Part shown: one piece after another, positions 53,121 to 64,000 of the stretch | Layout of the letters: every line of letters begins with the position of its first letter | How positions within the stretch are numbered: the first letter of the stretch is position 1 | Assembly: GCA_020809705.1 (NCBI GenBank) | Contig: CP085826.1 | Location: 2,170,001-2,234,000, forward strand | Source of the DNA: Calonectria ilicicola | Taxonomy: Eukaryota > Ascomycota > Sordariomycetes > Hypocreales > Nectriaceae | Length of the DNA stretch: 64,000 nt | Reading direction: 5' to 3' | Program-made: the position numbers and the translations under genes | Notes under the pieces: generated by a model | Told to the model about the DNA's origin: nothing | Seen by the model: the letters and a program-made list of their open reading frames with translations, nothing else | Databases searched by the model: none

Positions 53121-55503
53121 ATGCCGCCTTCGATCTCGATCCCCACAGGAAGCGGGATGTTCCATACATGTATGTTGAGAGTGACGATCTTTCCCGCTCA
53201 TGGAAGACCTAACAAAAGCTTAGTCCAGGGAGTCACTCCCAGAAAACCTTCACTCGCCTCACCAGATAGTCCAAAAACCTGTTCATCCGGTAACAAACGC
53301 ATTACCACTCCTCATGCCTGTGCGGAATGTAAACGACGCAAGATTCGCTGCGATGGAAAGCAGCCATGCGGCCAATGCCTCTCCAGCCGTGTTCCCAAGC
53401 GGTGCTTTTATGACAAGCATCGCCAGCGAGTCATTCCCTCTAGAAAGTGAGCGCATTGACAAAATACAAGCATCCAAGAACCCACTACTTACAATTTAAA
53501 GGACCCTCGAAGCTTTGTCTCAATCGCTTGAAGAATGCCGCTCTATCCTCAGACGCCTCTATCCCGATCACGAAGCATCAGCTCTACTACCCCTGACACG
53601 TCAAGAATTGCTCAACCTCCTAGGTGGCGCCACGACTGAGCCATCGACAGCACTGCCTTCGCCTCCTCTCAACACTTGTCCTTTGAAAGAAGAGTCCAAT
53701 TGGAATATAGACCCTGGACTGTCTCTTATTGGCCAAGTTGCCACCCAAGGCTCCGAATCCGACGAAGAGCGGCGCCACAAAGACACCATTCCCGTAGAAG
53801 CTGACGATGTCAATGCTCTGAGCCTTGGCGTGGACCGACAATCATCCTACCTCGGAGCCTCATCCATTAAAGCAGCTCTTCTAGTTATGCTCAAAGTACA
53901 GCCTCATCTTCGGGAATTGATATCCCCCACAAATTCTTTTGAGGGGCTCAACGCTGTGCCTGTCCTACCGCCGCAGTCTGTGCCCCTGCCAGAAAATTGC
54001 CGAGTATCATGGTCTTGGAAAGGCCAAACTCTTATTGACGCTTATTTCAAGCGTGTACACGTCTTTGCGCCAATGCTCGACGAGCCTGCCTTCAGAACAG
54101 ATTATCTCGAAGGCAAGAGATGCGACTCTCCTTGGATGGGGCTCCTTAACATGGTTTTTGCCATGGGCAGTATTGCGGCCATGAAATCAGACGATTTAAG
54201 CCATTTTGAATACTATCAAAAAGCGACAGAGCATCTCACAATGGATTCACTGGGAAGCAGCCATATCGAAACGATACAAGCGCTTACCCTCATGGGAGGC
54301 TACTACTTACATTATGTTAATCGACCAAACATGGCAAACGCAGTGCTTGGTGCTGCTCTCCGAATGGCCACCGCCATTGGTTTGCATAGGCAGGCCCAAG
54401 GTTCAGGGCTAGACCAAGACGCCATTGAGGTCCGAAGGCGAACCTGGTGGTCTCTATTCTGCCTCGACACATGGGCAACTACAACATTGGGCCGACCCTG
54501 CCTGGGCCGATCAGGACCCGAGGTCAATGTCCGACTACCTGAAATAGGGGCCGATGAGGTGAGTCTCGATACGTTTGAAGCCAACGAACTGCTAGCCCTA
54601 ACACTTTTTGCTCAGGAGGTTGAATCAGCACAGCATGTCGGTTTTCTGCCGCTAGTTGAGAATATTAAATACTGCCAGATTGCCACGAAAGTCCAAGATA
54701 TGCTTGCCGTCGCCCCTCTCCTCAAGCCCGAGGATCGCCGCAACTTAGACTACCAGCTTCTTGGCTGGTATAATAAGCTCCCCTGGGCTCTCCGAACGAC
54801 TGACCCTTGTGCCGAACCCCTTTATCTTTCTCGCTGCGTTATGAAGTGGCGATATCAAAACTTGCGAATGCTGATTCATCGTCCCGTGCTTCTAAGCATG
54901 GCCACCCATGATGTCAGTGCAAGGGTGGATGGAGCGGACATGGCTGCAGTGGAAACGTGCAGGGAAATTGCAAAAACTACTATTGAAGACATTTCACGAG
55001 AATGGGCCAGCAACCAAATGTCTGGCTGGAGCGCTGCCTGGTTTCTGTACCAAGCAGTCATGGTTCCATTGGTGAGCATCCATTGGCAGTGGAACAGCCC
55101 CCTGGTTCCCACCTGGCAAATGCAGGTCGAGACTGTTCTCGATCTGCTCGAAGGCATGAAGGACTGGTCATTGGCAGCTCGCCGCAGCCGAGAAGTTGTC
55201 CGACGTCTCTATGAGGCCCGGCGTCAGTCTTGCAACGAGAGTCCCTTGTCATCAGCAAGCATGACGCTGGGCGACATTGACTTGCAAATGTCTTCAATTG
55301 AATTAGACACAGATAATATGATGGATATCATGGGTCCACAACACGGAATATGGGACACAAACATGTACTGGGGGCACCCAGTAGACCCGTTGTCTACGGA
55401 CAGCGAGATGTACAATATCGCCAACGGCAGCACGATGCATATGAGTCACGGTTCGGTTTCATTTGATGAGTCTAGCATGGACAGCGCTTTTTTGGTTCAG
55501 TAA
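53121..55503 (+). CDS. Zn2Cys6 transcription factor with fungal-TF domain, CLR-1/ClrA-like
   Basis: Exons 53121-53446 and 53502-55503, possibly with a further in-frame 54-nt intron at 53170-53223 (GTATGT...CTAAC...TTAG). Product 775 aa, or 757 aa if that intron is removed. The DNA-binding cluster CAECKRRKIRCDGKQPCGQC-(6-7)-C is complete. After the intron, KTLEALSQSLEECRSILRRLYP looks like a linker/dimer helix. The fungal-specific TF domain follows: KGQTLIDAYFKRVHVFAPMLDEPAF, HIETIQALTLMGGYYLHYVNRPN, then RRRTWWSLFCLDTWATTTLGRP. The DNA-binding domain plus the following helix resemble CLR-1/ClrA, regulators of cellulase genes, as far as I remember; treat this as tentative. The long leader suggests strong translational or transcriptional control. 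Confidence 0.8.
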
Positions 55504-55976
55504 ACTTGGATTTGATTGCATTTGCATATCGGATTGGTTGGATAGGGATGGGCAGGAAGGGGTACACACAGGGAGGCTCCAGTGCATTCTTACCTGGAAG
55601 TCAGGTTTGTTCTTTGATCTAAGCTGGCTGCATTTGTAACCAACAAAATCTTTTCTTGTCCATATTTAAAACTTTTCATTCTTCAATACATTTTGGAAGC
55701 AAGCCTTTTTTTATTACTATCAATATTCCCATCTCGGGTTGCTTTGCTTCGTGCATTTGTATTTATGAATTAGAGCTGCGGCTTCAGGTTCAGCTGCTCC
55801 TTCCTAAGGAGCTGTAGATCAAGGCATCCATCCCCACCTATGAGCAGAACCTTCTTCTAACATTGAGGCATTCAATCTTCTTCTTCTTCTTCTTCTTATT
55901 TCTCCTCACTTCTTCGTGTTTACCCAATCTGCAATTTGGCAAACTGCAACACGTCGCTAAACATCGCGCAAGCAAC
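55504..55976. other. Intergenic, Zn2Cys6 3' end to HEI10 leader
   Basis: 473 bp. A CTT repeat (TCTTCTTCTTC..., 55875-55900) lies in the HEI10 leader. No gene seen. Confidence 0.4.
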
Positions 55977-57197
55977 ATGGATCATGCCTTGACGTGCAAT
56001 AATCTCAAATGCCGAGCTGCGCTATCTCAGGAGGCCCTTGTGACAACTTGCAGGTATGTCTTGGTCGCTCAAGAGACTAAAGTAGGTCGTGCGCTTATGG
56101 GGTTGGCCCAGTCACATATTCTGCACCGAATGCGCGAAACAGCTGGGGTTCCAATCTCAGAACGACCAACGGCCTGCATGTCCAGCTTGCAACTCCCAAC
56201 TCAATGCCAGCTACGATGCCGTTATCACAAATCTCAGCCCAGCAGAAGATTACAAGACAAGCATTCTCAGTGGCCTTAGCCCAAACATCATTATGGAGTG
56301 TGCTGGCCGGGCGCTCAGCTTCTGGGCTTATCAGATGACCCAAGATATTTATTATCAGCAGTATCTGTACAAAACAATCAGTGAAAAATACTCCGGCCTA
56401 AGCCTACGCCTCGAAAAGACAGTGAACGATGCTAATTCGGAAATTGATGCGCTCCAGCAAAAAATGTCGAGTAGGTATATTTTGCAAAGACAATACAAAC
56501 AAGCGCTGACATGACCAGACTTGGCCACTGATCAAGACATGCTAAGACGCAAGAATGAGGAACTTTCCCAAGCATACCGAGAAAAGAGTCGGAAGCTGCT
56601 CCAAACGCAGGAGCTATATGACAGAGTCAAGAGAAAGGCAGAGATGGGCCAGATCAAACAAGCTGCATGCGATGCGGTGGATTTGAGCCTTCCCGTTGTG
56701 TCACGGATTAACCATTCATTCAACGGAGCCTCAAACCATGACCTACCTAAGGTGCAAATACTGCCTTCATATGGTCAAAATCATCGAGGCGAGGCTGTCA
56801 GCATAAACCCAGTTATTCCTCGACTCCACAATTCCCTATCCCAGGAGGATGGGCGATGGTCTAGAATGGGAGGCTCTCTTCAGCGTAGGTGTATTCCACA
56901 ATTCCATGTTGGCTTTGGCTAACAGAAATAGCCAATAGCTCTTACAGCTCAATCGGGGCGCCTCGTCGTCAAGGCTTCAACAGTTCTTCACTGTTGAACA
57001 GTACAGATTCTCATCACTCACGACTAACTGGAGTCTCAGCACAAGCACCCAATATTCACCAGCATTCGGCAATGCCAACCGTTCCGAGCTTTGCCAACAA
57101 TCGAGTTGGACTAACGGGTGTCGGTCTCACATCGGGGCTCAAGGTTAGCCAACCTACCAACACTCCGGGATTAGACGTCTCTACGCGGGGAGCTTGA
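55977..57197 (+). CDS. HEI10: HEI10/CCNB1IP1-type meiotic RING E3 ligase, 355 aa
   Basis: Four exons: 55977-56053, 56112-56470, 56519-56884 and 56932-57197, introns 58, 48 and 47 nt. In Sordaria and plants, HEI10 marks and limits meiotic crossover sites on synaptonemal complexes. Start MDHALTCNNLKCRAAL, then an intron inside the RING; joined it reads TTCSHIFCTECAKQL and PACPACNSQL. Next come LSPAEDYKTSILSGLSPNIIMECAGRALSFWAYQ, the most conserved part, and a coiled coil (about 120-200). The Ser/Asn/Gly-rich C-terminus is the expected variable tail. All phases close. A Zip3-type protein is the alternative, but the LSPNIIMECAGRALSFW block points to HEI10. Confidence 0.88.
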
Positions 57198-57731
57198 GAT
57201 AACGTATTCATTGCTTCAAATTATTAGGACTCGTTTATACACTTTCGTCTTGCACAGACACCTTAAAGGACATTAAAACATACTTCAATCTTGCACCTAC
57301 GCCTTCCCGTTTCCACCTCTTTATTTTTTTAGAAGATGAAAATGAACCTATAAATTAAAGATGACCACAAAGTCACCATAATTTAAAAATACATTGAGGA
57401 ACTTAGTGGCTATTTAGTAAGCATTCATGACAATGTTTGCTCACAATGAAAACAATTCGAGAGAACAAAGAACCATCATGGCAGTGTTTTGACGGAACAA
57501 CACGTCCCATTCCAAACACAAGTGGACTAGAAGTGGCGCGAGCGTTTCTTAAAAACACATTATTTGCCGTGGTTGGCCAGCTTTTTTGTCATTTATCTAT
57601 TGCTCAAAGGTCTCGAGGTTGCTTCAGGTATATGCTCCTATATTGCGCCAGCTGGCTGGACGACAAGAGGGAGAGGACCGACAAAAACAACAACAGAAAA
57701 GCAAACTTAAAAGCAAAAAGGGAATGCGAAA
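57198..57731. other. Intergenic 534 bp
   Basis: Between HEI10 and the orphan ORF. AT-rich near 57330-57390. A frame from 57437 runs to 57757 but has no motif. Confidence 0.4.
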
Positions 57732-58703
57732 ATGTCAATCGAACGCTGGGGAATTGAAGTGCAAGGGTGGCTCAGGAAAACAGGACAGCTCATCCTAGTT
57801 GGGTGGGAGGACACCAGGAAAACGCACCAACTACTCGAATCCAAAAAGCTAGGAAAAGCAACCGCGATGGCTAACGAAGAACTGCAGCGATGCTTCGACG
57901 ACGTAGTCAGGAACGAAAATGAATCACACAACCAGCCTTCAGCCACCAGCTCTCCCCATGAAACAAAAGAGGTCATCTTTCAGGGAACAGGACCATCGTT
58001 CGCAGAACGCATGAAGAGAGCCAAGCTCGGGAACACAGGCGAAGCACTAGGGTCGCATCCTGCACAACCACGATCGCTGCAGCCATTCCGATACAACTTT
58101 AGAGAAATCGGCGGGAGAGGGATTGGAGATACGTTGGGCGAGCCGCAGGACACTTGGTCAACCGAGAGGATCTCGAGCACCAGCACAGATCGCTGGGCCC
58201 GAGTCGCGAGTCGAAGCTCGGGTTTGTTCAACTTGCCAGAAGACTCAGATACAGACATGGACACATGCACAGCGGACCTGGAATATCCCCATGGGCCTCG
58301 TGGCGCTTGCAACTCTTGCGACCACCTAATAGCTGATCGGGATCGTCTGAAGTCGGAGCTCTCGTCCCTACGAATGAAGCACGATAGACTACGCGAAGAG
58401 AAAGCAGATCTACAACTTGTGGTGAACAATGTCAAATGGGTTGTCCAAGAAATGGATGGGCTGGTCCCGGACGGACAGATTACAAACACCCAAATGATCC
58501 AGGTGGTAGAAGACACACGAAACCGGCGGGTGTGTTATGAGTCGTGGTTCCCATGGGTGGTCAAACTATACAGCACGGCTAATGCAGAGGAGGTTGCTCA
58601 AATTGAGGCTCAGGTGGGGGTTGTTTCAGAGAGGAGGGCTCGACGGAAGAGGAGGAGGAGCGTATCGAGGAATTCGCAAAGCAGGCTAGCTTGGCAAGGA
58701 TAA
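57732..58703 (+). CDS. Hypothetical protein with coiled coil, 323 aa
   Basis: A single open frame with a real ATG and no stop for 972 nt. N-terminus MSIERWGIEVQGWLRKTG is amphipathic with Trp. The middle is polar and disordered-looking. A CNSC pair follows at about 196-199, then a strongly charged heptad-like stretch (DRDRLKSELSSLRMKHDRLREEKADLQLVV), a likely coiled coil. The C-terminus is basic (RRARRKRRRS). No known domain is recognised. Support for a gene: length and the ordered layout of coiled coil and basic tail. Against: no intron, and no recognised family. Could be a lineage-specific nuclear protein. Function unknown. Confidence 0.5.
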   Translation: MSIERWGIEVQGWLRKTGQLILVGWEDTRKTHQLLESKKLGKATAMANEELQRCFDDVVRNENESHNQPSATSSPHETKEVIFQGTGPSFAERMKRAKLGNTGEALGSHPAQPRSLQPFRYNFREIGGRGIGDTLGEPQDTWSTERISSTSTDRWARVASRSSGLFNLPEDSDTDMDTCTADLEYPHGPRGACNSCDHLIADRDRLKSELSSLRMKHDRLREEKADLQLVVNNVKWVVQEMDGLVPDGQITNTQMIQVVEDTRNRRVCYESWFPWVVKLYSTANAEEVAQIEAQVGVVSERRARRKRRRSVSRNSQSRLAWQG

Positions 58704-60421
58704 GAATGGCCGATTAGGAAGGAATGGTTTTAATGAGGTATTAATATTAAGAAACGGCGGTGCCGTGAAATCAAGCATCTCGTTTCTTTGCCCAGGTGGC
58801 GCAAAAGAGGCAATGGTCCGGAGCGATCAATTGAGGTATCCACAGCAATGTAAAGTTAAGGCGGCGTTGTTTTTTGTGTAGAGCATAATACCGGAGGCCG
58901 ATGTTGCCGCACAAAGAAACGATCAAAGCTGAAATCAGTGTTGTCTCAACCGGTACGCAACGGCGTCGTTGCCGTGGATAGCTCAAAGCAAGCTCGTTGC
59001 TGGAGCGCAGGGGCTGTTTTTGTTGTTGTTGTGGCGGATATCGCGGGCGTCATTGGCGAGTGGGATGATGACGATATCATGCAGATGCAGCAAGCACTTG
59101 ATAGCGAGCTTCCCCTATTGCCCCAGGGCCGACAAGGGTCTGCACTCTCTCCATGCCACTTTCTTGCTGCCCTGCAGCGACGCTACCGGCGACGCTACCA
59201 GCGGGTTCGCGCGGGCAACGCAGGCCAAGAATAGAAACGTGCGGGAATTGATTGGCCCGGCTAAGCAAAAGTCTTACGTCGTTTGCTGACCGAGAGAGGC
59301 ACACCAATGCGTCGTGCCCTGTGTGTCTCTCATGCTGTCAGCGGGAATAAGAGCAAGAGTAAGAGCTTGTTTCACGTGACGACAGTGTCGCAAGCCAAGA
59401 ACCCTGAGCCACGCCATCAAGCATCTGGGCCACGCCATCAACCGGAATCTGTCTGCGATGGCACAGGAACGTCGAATGATGGATCGCAATGGGGAACGAA
59501 GGGGCCCTTTGCGCGAACACCCCCGCTCCCCCTTCCTCCGGCTGCCCCTCGACCATGTCGGAGCGCGGCTATTGCCCTTGGTCATGATTGACTGCTTATC
59601 AGCATCATGCTTCTAGCCTCATCTCCTTTATCTTCACTTTTTTTTTCTCAGTGCCCCCTCCACGAAACCCACTAATGTACAGTGGGCTCCAAGGGGGAGG
59701 CGACTCTTGCGGCTGCTGTCGCGCGCAAGCTCGTGTCCAGTGCCTGTAGTTGGGTGCGATATCGTCTCGCCCCACCCACACTGCCCACTCATCTGTCAAA
59801 TCAGGGCCCCCTGTCGGTCCGCACCCCGTCCATCCTTTTCGCACCATTCCTCTTGAGCCAAATCTATTCGACACAACGTCTCTCAGCCTGGCTGGTGGCT
59901 TGGTTGACTCGTGTCCCTTCCCGTCCTCTCGTTCCGCGCCCTCCAGCTGCCAGAAAGAACTCTTCCCACCTACACCCACCCTCGCTTGTTTTGGGCAACC
60001 AGAACTCAAAACTCACATTCGCTCTCCTCATCGCTCGCTTCATATAATCTTACCAGAAAAAAAAAACGCCCTTCGTGCCACCTATCGGCCCTCCGTTATT
60101 ATTATTCGTATTAATTTATCCGTTGCACCCTCGCTGGCTTAAGCTCAAATCAATTGTCTCGCTCGCTCAATATCCCCGTCCAATTTTAGCTTCCTCCCGT
60201 CGCCGACGTCTCCTGAGACCCACCCCCGTCGCGTTGCGAAACGTCAAGGCTTCCTTTTGCCGGCTTTGTTCAATCCCAACACGTCTGCCCTACTTTTAGC
60301 ACCGTCTCACTACATCATCGACGCTTGTCATCTCTGCCTCTCTGCAGCTATCCATCAATCGATCCTCTATCGAGTCCCGCTGCTGTTATCGTTGACTGAT
60401 CTCTCTTGAGCGCTCGCCCTC
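58704..60421. promoter_or_regulatory. Intergenic and pyrimidine-rich leader of YND1
   Basis: 1.7 kb without a supported gene. The last ~800 bases are strongly C/T-rich with CCTCG and CTCGC repeats, as expected for a long 5' untranslated region of a well-expressed gene. Overlapping frames on both strands at 59283-60142 look like composition effects. Confidence 0.4.
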
Positions 60422-62520
60422 ATGGGTAAAGCATGTCAGTTGTCTCGCTTTCCTTCGTCCCTCGGGAACCAACACACTGACGACTCTGTCGCATAGCCCA
60501 ATATGGCGTCATCCTCGACGCTGGTTCTTCGGGAACCCGTCTCTACGTTTACAAGTGGAAGAACCACGCTGCTGCCGTTAAAGATGCGGACTCCAAGGAG
60601 CTAAAGAGCCTTCCCGAAATCAAGCTCGAGAAGAGCAAGAAGATTCACCCTGGTGTCTCCTCCTTCGCTGACAACATCTCCCGAATCGGCCCCGACCACC
60701 TCCAAGATCTGATCGAAATCGCCCTCGACGAAGTACCTCGCGAAAAGGTCCCCGAGACTCCCATCTACCTCATGGCCACTGCCGGCATGCGACTCCTCCC
60801 TGACATGCAGCAAAAGGCCCTGCTCCAGACCATGTGCACCTACCTCCGCGCCAACTCCAAGTTTATCCTACCCGATTGCGACGCCCATATCCAGGTCATC
60901 TCAGGTGAAACCGAAGGTCTCTACGGTTGGATTGCTGCCAACTACCTCCTCGGCGGTTTCGATACTCCCCGAAACCACGACCACGGTAAAGATCATCACA
61001 CCTACGGTTTTCTTGACATGGGTGGCGCCTCAGCCCAGATCGCGTTTGCTCCCAACTCCACCGAGTCCGAAAAGCACTCGAACGACTTGAAGCTAGTCCG
61101 CATGCGTACCCTCGATGGCTCCCCTTCCGAGTACAAGGTCTTCACCTCCACATGGCTAGGATTTGGTGCGAACAAGGCCCGCGATCGCTTTGTCGAGGCC
61201 CTCACAGAAGAATATAAGGGTGAAAAAGAGCTTCCCGATCCCTGTTTGCCCAAAGGCCTACGAACAACCCTTGCAGGCAAACCCGTGGAGGGCAGCAGCA
61301 AAGAACCTGTTTTGCTGGGAACTGGTGCATTTGAGGAGTGCTTGCACAAGACCTACCCACTGCTCGGCAAAGAGAAGCCATGTGAAGATCAACCGTGCTT
61401 GATCAACGGCCAGCATGTACCGGCCATCGACTTTGACATCAATCACTTTGTGGGCGTTTCTGAGTATTGGCACACTACCCATGGCGTATTTGGTGGGAAA
61501 CACAAGGCTTATGACCTTGCGACCTACCAGAAGAACGTCATGGATTTCTGCGGCCGGGACTGGGACGACATCGAGGATGAATTTGACCTGGAGAAGCGCA
61601 AGAAGTCTCCCGAGGAAAAGGCCCAGGAAGCCCGCCAAGCATGCTTCAAGGCCTCTTGGCTCATCAACATGCTCTATGATGGTATTGGTGTTCCACGTGT
61701 AGGAATTGAAGGTGGCCACAGAAGCAACTCGACCAAAGACGATTCGGATCACGAGAAGGGCTTCGCGGATCCCTTTAAGCCAATGGACAAGATTGATGGT
61801 GTCGAGCTTAGCTGGACCCTTGGAAAAATGGTTCTGTATGCTGCTGGCCAGGTTCCTCCATCTGGTGAGGCTCTGCCTGTGGGATTCGGAACCAACGTGC
61901 AGTCTGGCAAACCCGACGATTTCGAGCATGCGGGCTCCGTCCCTGTTCCACCAAGCGCTGACCACGACGATGACGATGATGACCTGGAAGATATGCTAAA
62001 GAAGCCATCTTCGGCCTCTGGCTTCCTGTTCTTTGTCATCATCATCCTCGTATTGGCCTACATCTTCCGCAAGCCTGAACGGAGAAGAAAGCTGCTTAGT
62101 CTGACCCGCCGACGTCGCCGAACTGGCGGTGGTCGTAAGACTGTCCGAGGCTTCTCACTGGCAAACAAACTGTTCAGGCGAAACACTGGTGGCTACGAAA
62201 GGGTCATGGAAGAGGGTGACTTGTCTGACTTTGAGTTGGGTGATGTGGACACAGACGATGAGGAACACTCCGACAGTAGCGAGGGATCGGGATCCCGACA
62301 AGGACGAGCATCTGGACTGGCCACTCCCAAGTTTGCCGGACGAGTTGACGAGCTACGCCCACCACCTTCGGCCATGGACCGTGCTGGTCTAGTAGTTCGC
62401 ACCGAAAGCCGGGAACGGCTGTCACCATCTCTGCAACAGATCAATGCTGGACGTCGGAGTCGAAACGTCAGCCCAGTCCGATCCAAAAGCCCCTTTATGA
62501 CACCAGTAGCAGAGGATTAA
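60422..62520 (+). CDS. YND1: Golgi apyrase / nucleoside diphosphatase YND1 (GDA1-CD39 family), 678 aa
   Basis: Two exons: 60422-60434 (13 nt, MGKA plus one base) and 60497-62520. The donor is GTCAGT, weaker than usual. Hydrolyses UDP, GDP and related nucleotides in the Golgi lumen, supporting glycosylation. Apyrase-conserved regions in order: VILDAGSSGTRLYVY, MATAGMRLL, GETEGLYGWIAANYLLG (catalytic Glu), YGFLDMGGASAQIAF. A membrane span lies at about 511-530 (GFLFFVIIILVLAYIF), followed by a basic stretch and a ~140-residue acidic/Ser-rich cytosolic tail, as in yeast Ynd1. There is no N-terminal signal anchor, so the ACR part starts at residue 5; this is usual for Ynd1. Confidence 0.93.
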
Positions 62521-63466
62521 TTGGAACAAGCGAGATACAATGTATGACATGAATTGTATGGACAAGGCGGTTGCTTAATAGTCATTTTTCGGCGTTAGGA
62601 TGGATAGGAGACAAGGGAATAATGGCGCTTTGTGGGAAAAGACATGTACCAGGGTCGGTTTTGTAGGCGTTTTCTTCACACTCCATCAATTGGAGATTAT
62701 GTTTCTTCGCGTGGCAATAGCCAATATACAACATAACCTACCTCGGGTTTTAGGAAGCAATATTAGTAGCTTTTCATCAGAGGGACCTCTGCAAGTTTAC
62801 TTGAAAGAAATTAACATTCTTTGACAAGAGTAATTCCGTTTTCGCTTTGAGTGAATACAGTACAATCTGAAAGATTTTACCCCCTCGGCTTTTCTTTTTT
62901 CCACAGTACTCATACCAATGGAGAAAGATAATAAGTGATGGATGGATAGATAGATAAGTACGCCAGGTATTTTAGATGCAAAGCTCTTCTCGATTTGACT
63001 TGGCCTCCCTTTCTGTTACCAAAATTGATATTTTGAGGGCTGCTGAGTTCTGTAGTAACAAAGGCGAAGAAGTCATAAAAGACACAATCTTTCAAAGGCT
63101 ATACTGCAACCAAGATCACGAAAAGAACCAGGATAAACTTTTAATTTCAGTATTGTTCACAGTATAGTATGCCTTACATCTTGACTCCAAATCTAACTAA
63201 CTTGAGCTATTCATCATCCAAGAATGTTAAGACTGGCCTATGATTTGATATTTGAAACATGTTTGCTCTTTATCCCATTGAAAATAAACGCCTAAATGTG
63301 CCATCGCTATCATTACATTCCGCGCCATCTGAGCAGCCAGAACGATGCCTCCCATTGTAACCCAATCCCATTCCCTCCCTTCCACAAGACTCCAACCGAT
63401 GAAAGAAAACCAGCGAGCCGTGATAAACATTGCGGCAAATTTACGCCAATAACCCCAACTGGGCGG
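62521..63466. other. 3'-3' intergenic gap
   Basis: 946 bp between the convergent YND1 and OPI10 genes. No gene; short frames only. Confidence 0.4.
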
Positions 63467-64000
63467 TTAATCAGACTGCTTCTCGAGGAAACTGGGATCT
63501 GATCGCACGCGGGACTCAAACTTGCGCCACCAGTCCTCAAACGCCTTCAGAGGCACAACCTCAACGCCGCCGGGCCCCGCAGTGCCGGAGAAGCTAGAGA
63601 GGAAGTTGAAAGCGTTCTGGATGATGCGCTGGGCGAGAACAGCCGTGGTGGGCTGTGAAGAAGAAGCGCCGGAGCCGCCGCTGGCGCTCTTGCTAGCAGC
63701 CAACTGCTGGAGCTGGGAGGCAACGGCCTCCTCGGGCTCGACAGAGACGCCGATGACGAGACCCGCTTCGCCACTCGACACCTTGAACATTGCGCTCTCC
63801 TTCCCGGGGCCAATTGCGCCAAGGAACTTGAAGTTGGACGGGTCAGCAGCTGTCGCAAGGTAGATTGCAGCGGCAGTGCCCGGAGGCAAGGCAACGCCGG
63901 GGAGCATGAAGACGACAATGTGCGAAAAGGATTTTGTCGTGGGCAGGCTGTAGAGCAACGACGTCGGCGATGGCGTTGACGTCGGCTCCGTGATGAGGGG
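63467..64000 (-). CDS. OPI10: OPI10/Hikeshi family protein, 3' part (runs off the window)
   Basis: Minus strand; the 5' end lies beyond base 64000, so about 177 C-terminal codons are visible. Read from the edge: [46 protein letters not shown], then FKFLGAIGPGKESAMFKVS and IGVSVEPEEAVASQL. The C-terminal QNAFNFLSSFSGTAGP and FEDWWRKFESRVRSDPSFL complete the Hikeshi (DUF775) pattern. In animals Hikeshi carries Hsp70 into the nucleus after heat stress; yeast OPI10 is linked to inositol phenotypes. The Ser/Gly/Ala-rich linker in the middle is typical of the fungal proteins. The start of the gene cannot be described here. Confidence 0.9.
   Translation of the reverse strand, partial: PLITEPTSTPSPTSLLYSLPTTKSFSHIVVFMLPGVALPPGTAAAIYLATAADPSNFKFLGAIGPGKESAMFKVSSGEAGLVIGVSVEPEEAVASQLQQLAASKSASGGSGASSSQPTTAVLAQRIIQNAFNFLSSFSGTAGPGGVEVVPLKAFEDWWRKFESRVRSDPSFLEKQSD

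Overview
The window is nuclear DNA of a filamentous ascomycete, most likely Sordariomycetes and probably Hypocreales. Evidence: closely packed protein genes on both strands, short introns (about 50-70 nt) with GTRNGT donors, CTAAC-type branch sites and AG acceptors, pyrimidine-rich leaders, and fungal families (Zn2Cys6 regulator, GH125, Golgi apyrase, Pol delta Cdc27-type subunit, HEI10). I see no rRNA, tRNA, CRISPR, transposon or secondary-metabolite cluster. Gene models were spliced by hand from the sequence; every multi-exon model given closes in frame. All product names come from recognised motifs, not from a database search.

Layout: 1-3113 is gene-poor, with at most one relic ORF. 3114-6385 holds a 73-aa three-exon gene and an isolated, divergent 3-isopropylmalate dehydrogenase. 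6761-12816 holds RNase H2 subunit C, REX4, ESA1 and a secreted GH125 mannosidase. 13121-20178 holds a membrane-anchored F-box protein, a class I/II aminotransferase and POL32/CDC27. 20684-31360 holds RAD18, CHM7, TRS85, BUD13 and the TFIIF large subunit. 33177-40963 holds a Cid1-type nucleotidyltransferase, an Asteroid/XPG-like nuclease and a PRPP synthetase. 41773-49467 holds a short-chain dehydrogenase, an MFS transporter and ULA1. 53121-58703 holds a Zn2Cys6 factor (CLR-1-like), HEI10 and an orphan coiled-coil ORF. 60422-64000 holds the Golgi apyrase YND1 and the 3' part of OPI10/Hikeshi.

Most genes are housekeeping and have no operon logic. Genome maintenance is well represented (RNH203, POL32, RAD18, an XPG-like nuclease, HEI10). 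POL32 and RAD18 are head to head across a 505-bp gap that contains an ACGCGT box, and RNH203 has two ACGCGT boxes just upstream, which suggests MBF-type S-phase control. I found no clearly new multi-gene system. The best leads are a hairpin-rich, three-way-junction-like element between the convergent PRPP synthetase and dehydrogenase genes, the isolated IPMDH paralogue, the membrane-anchored F-box protein, the large insert in the Cid1-type enzyme, and several splice choices that would switch proteins between forms.
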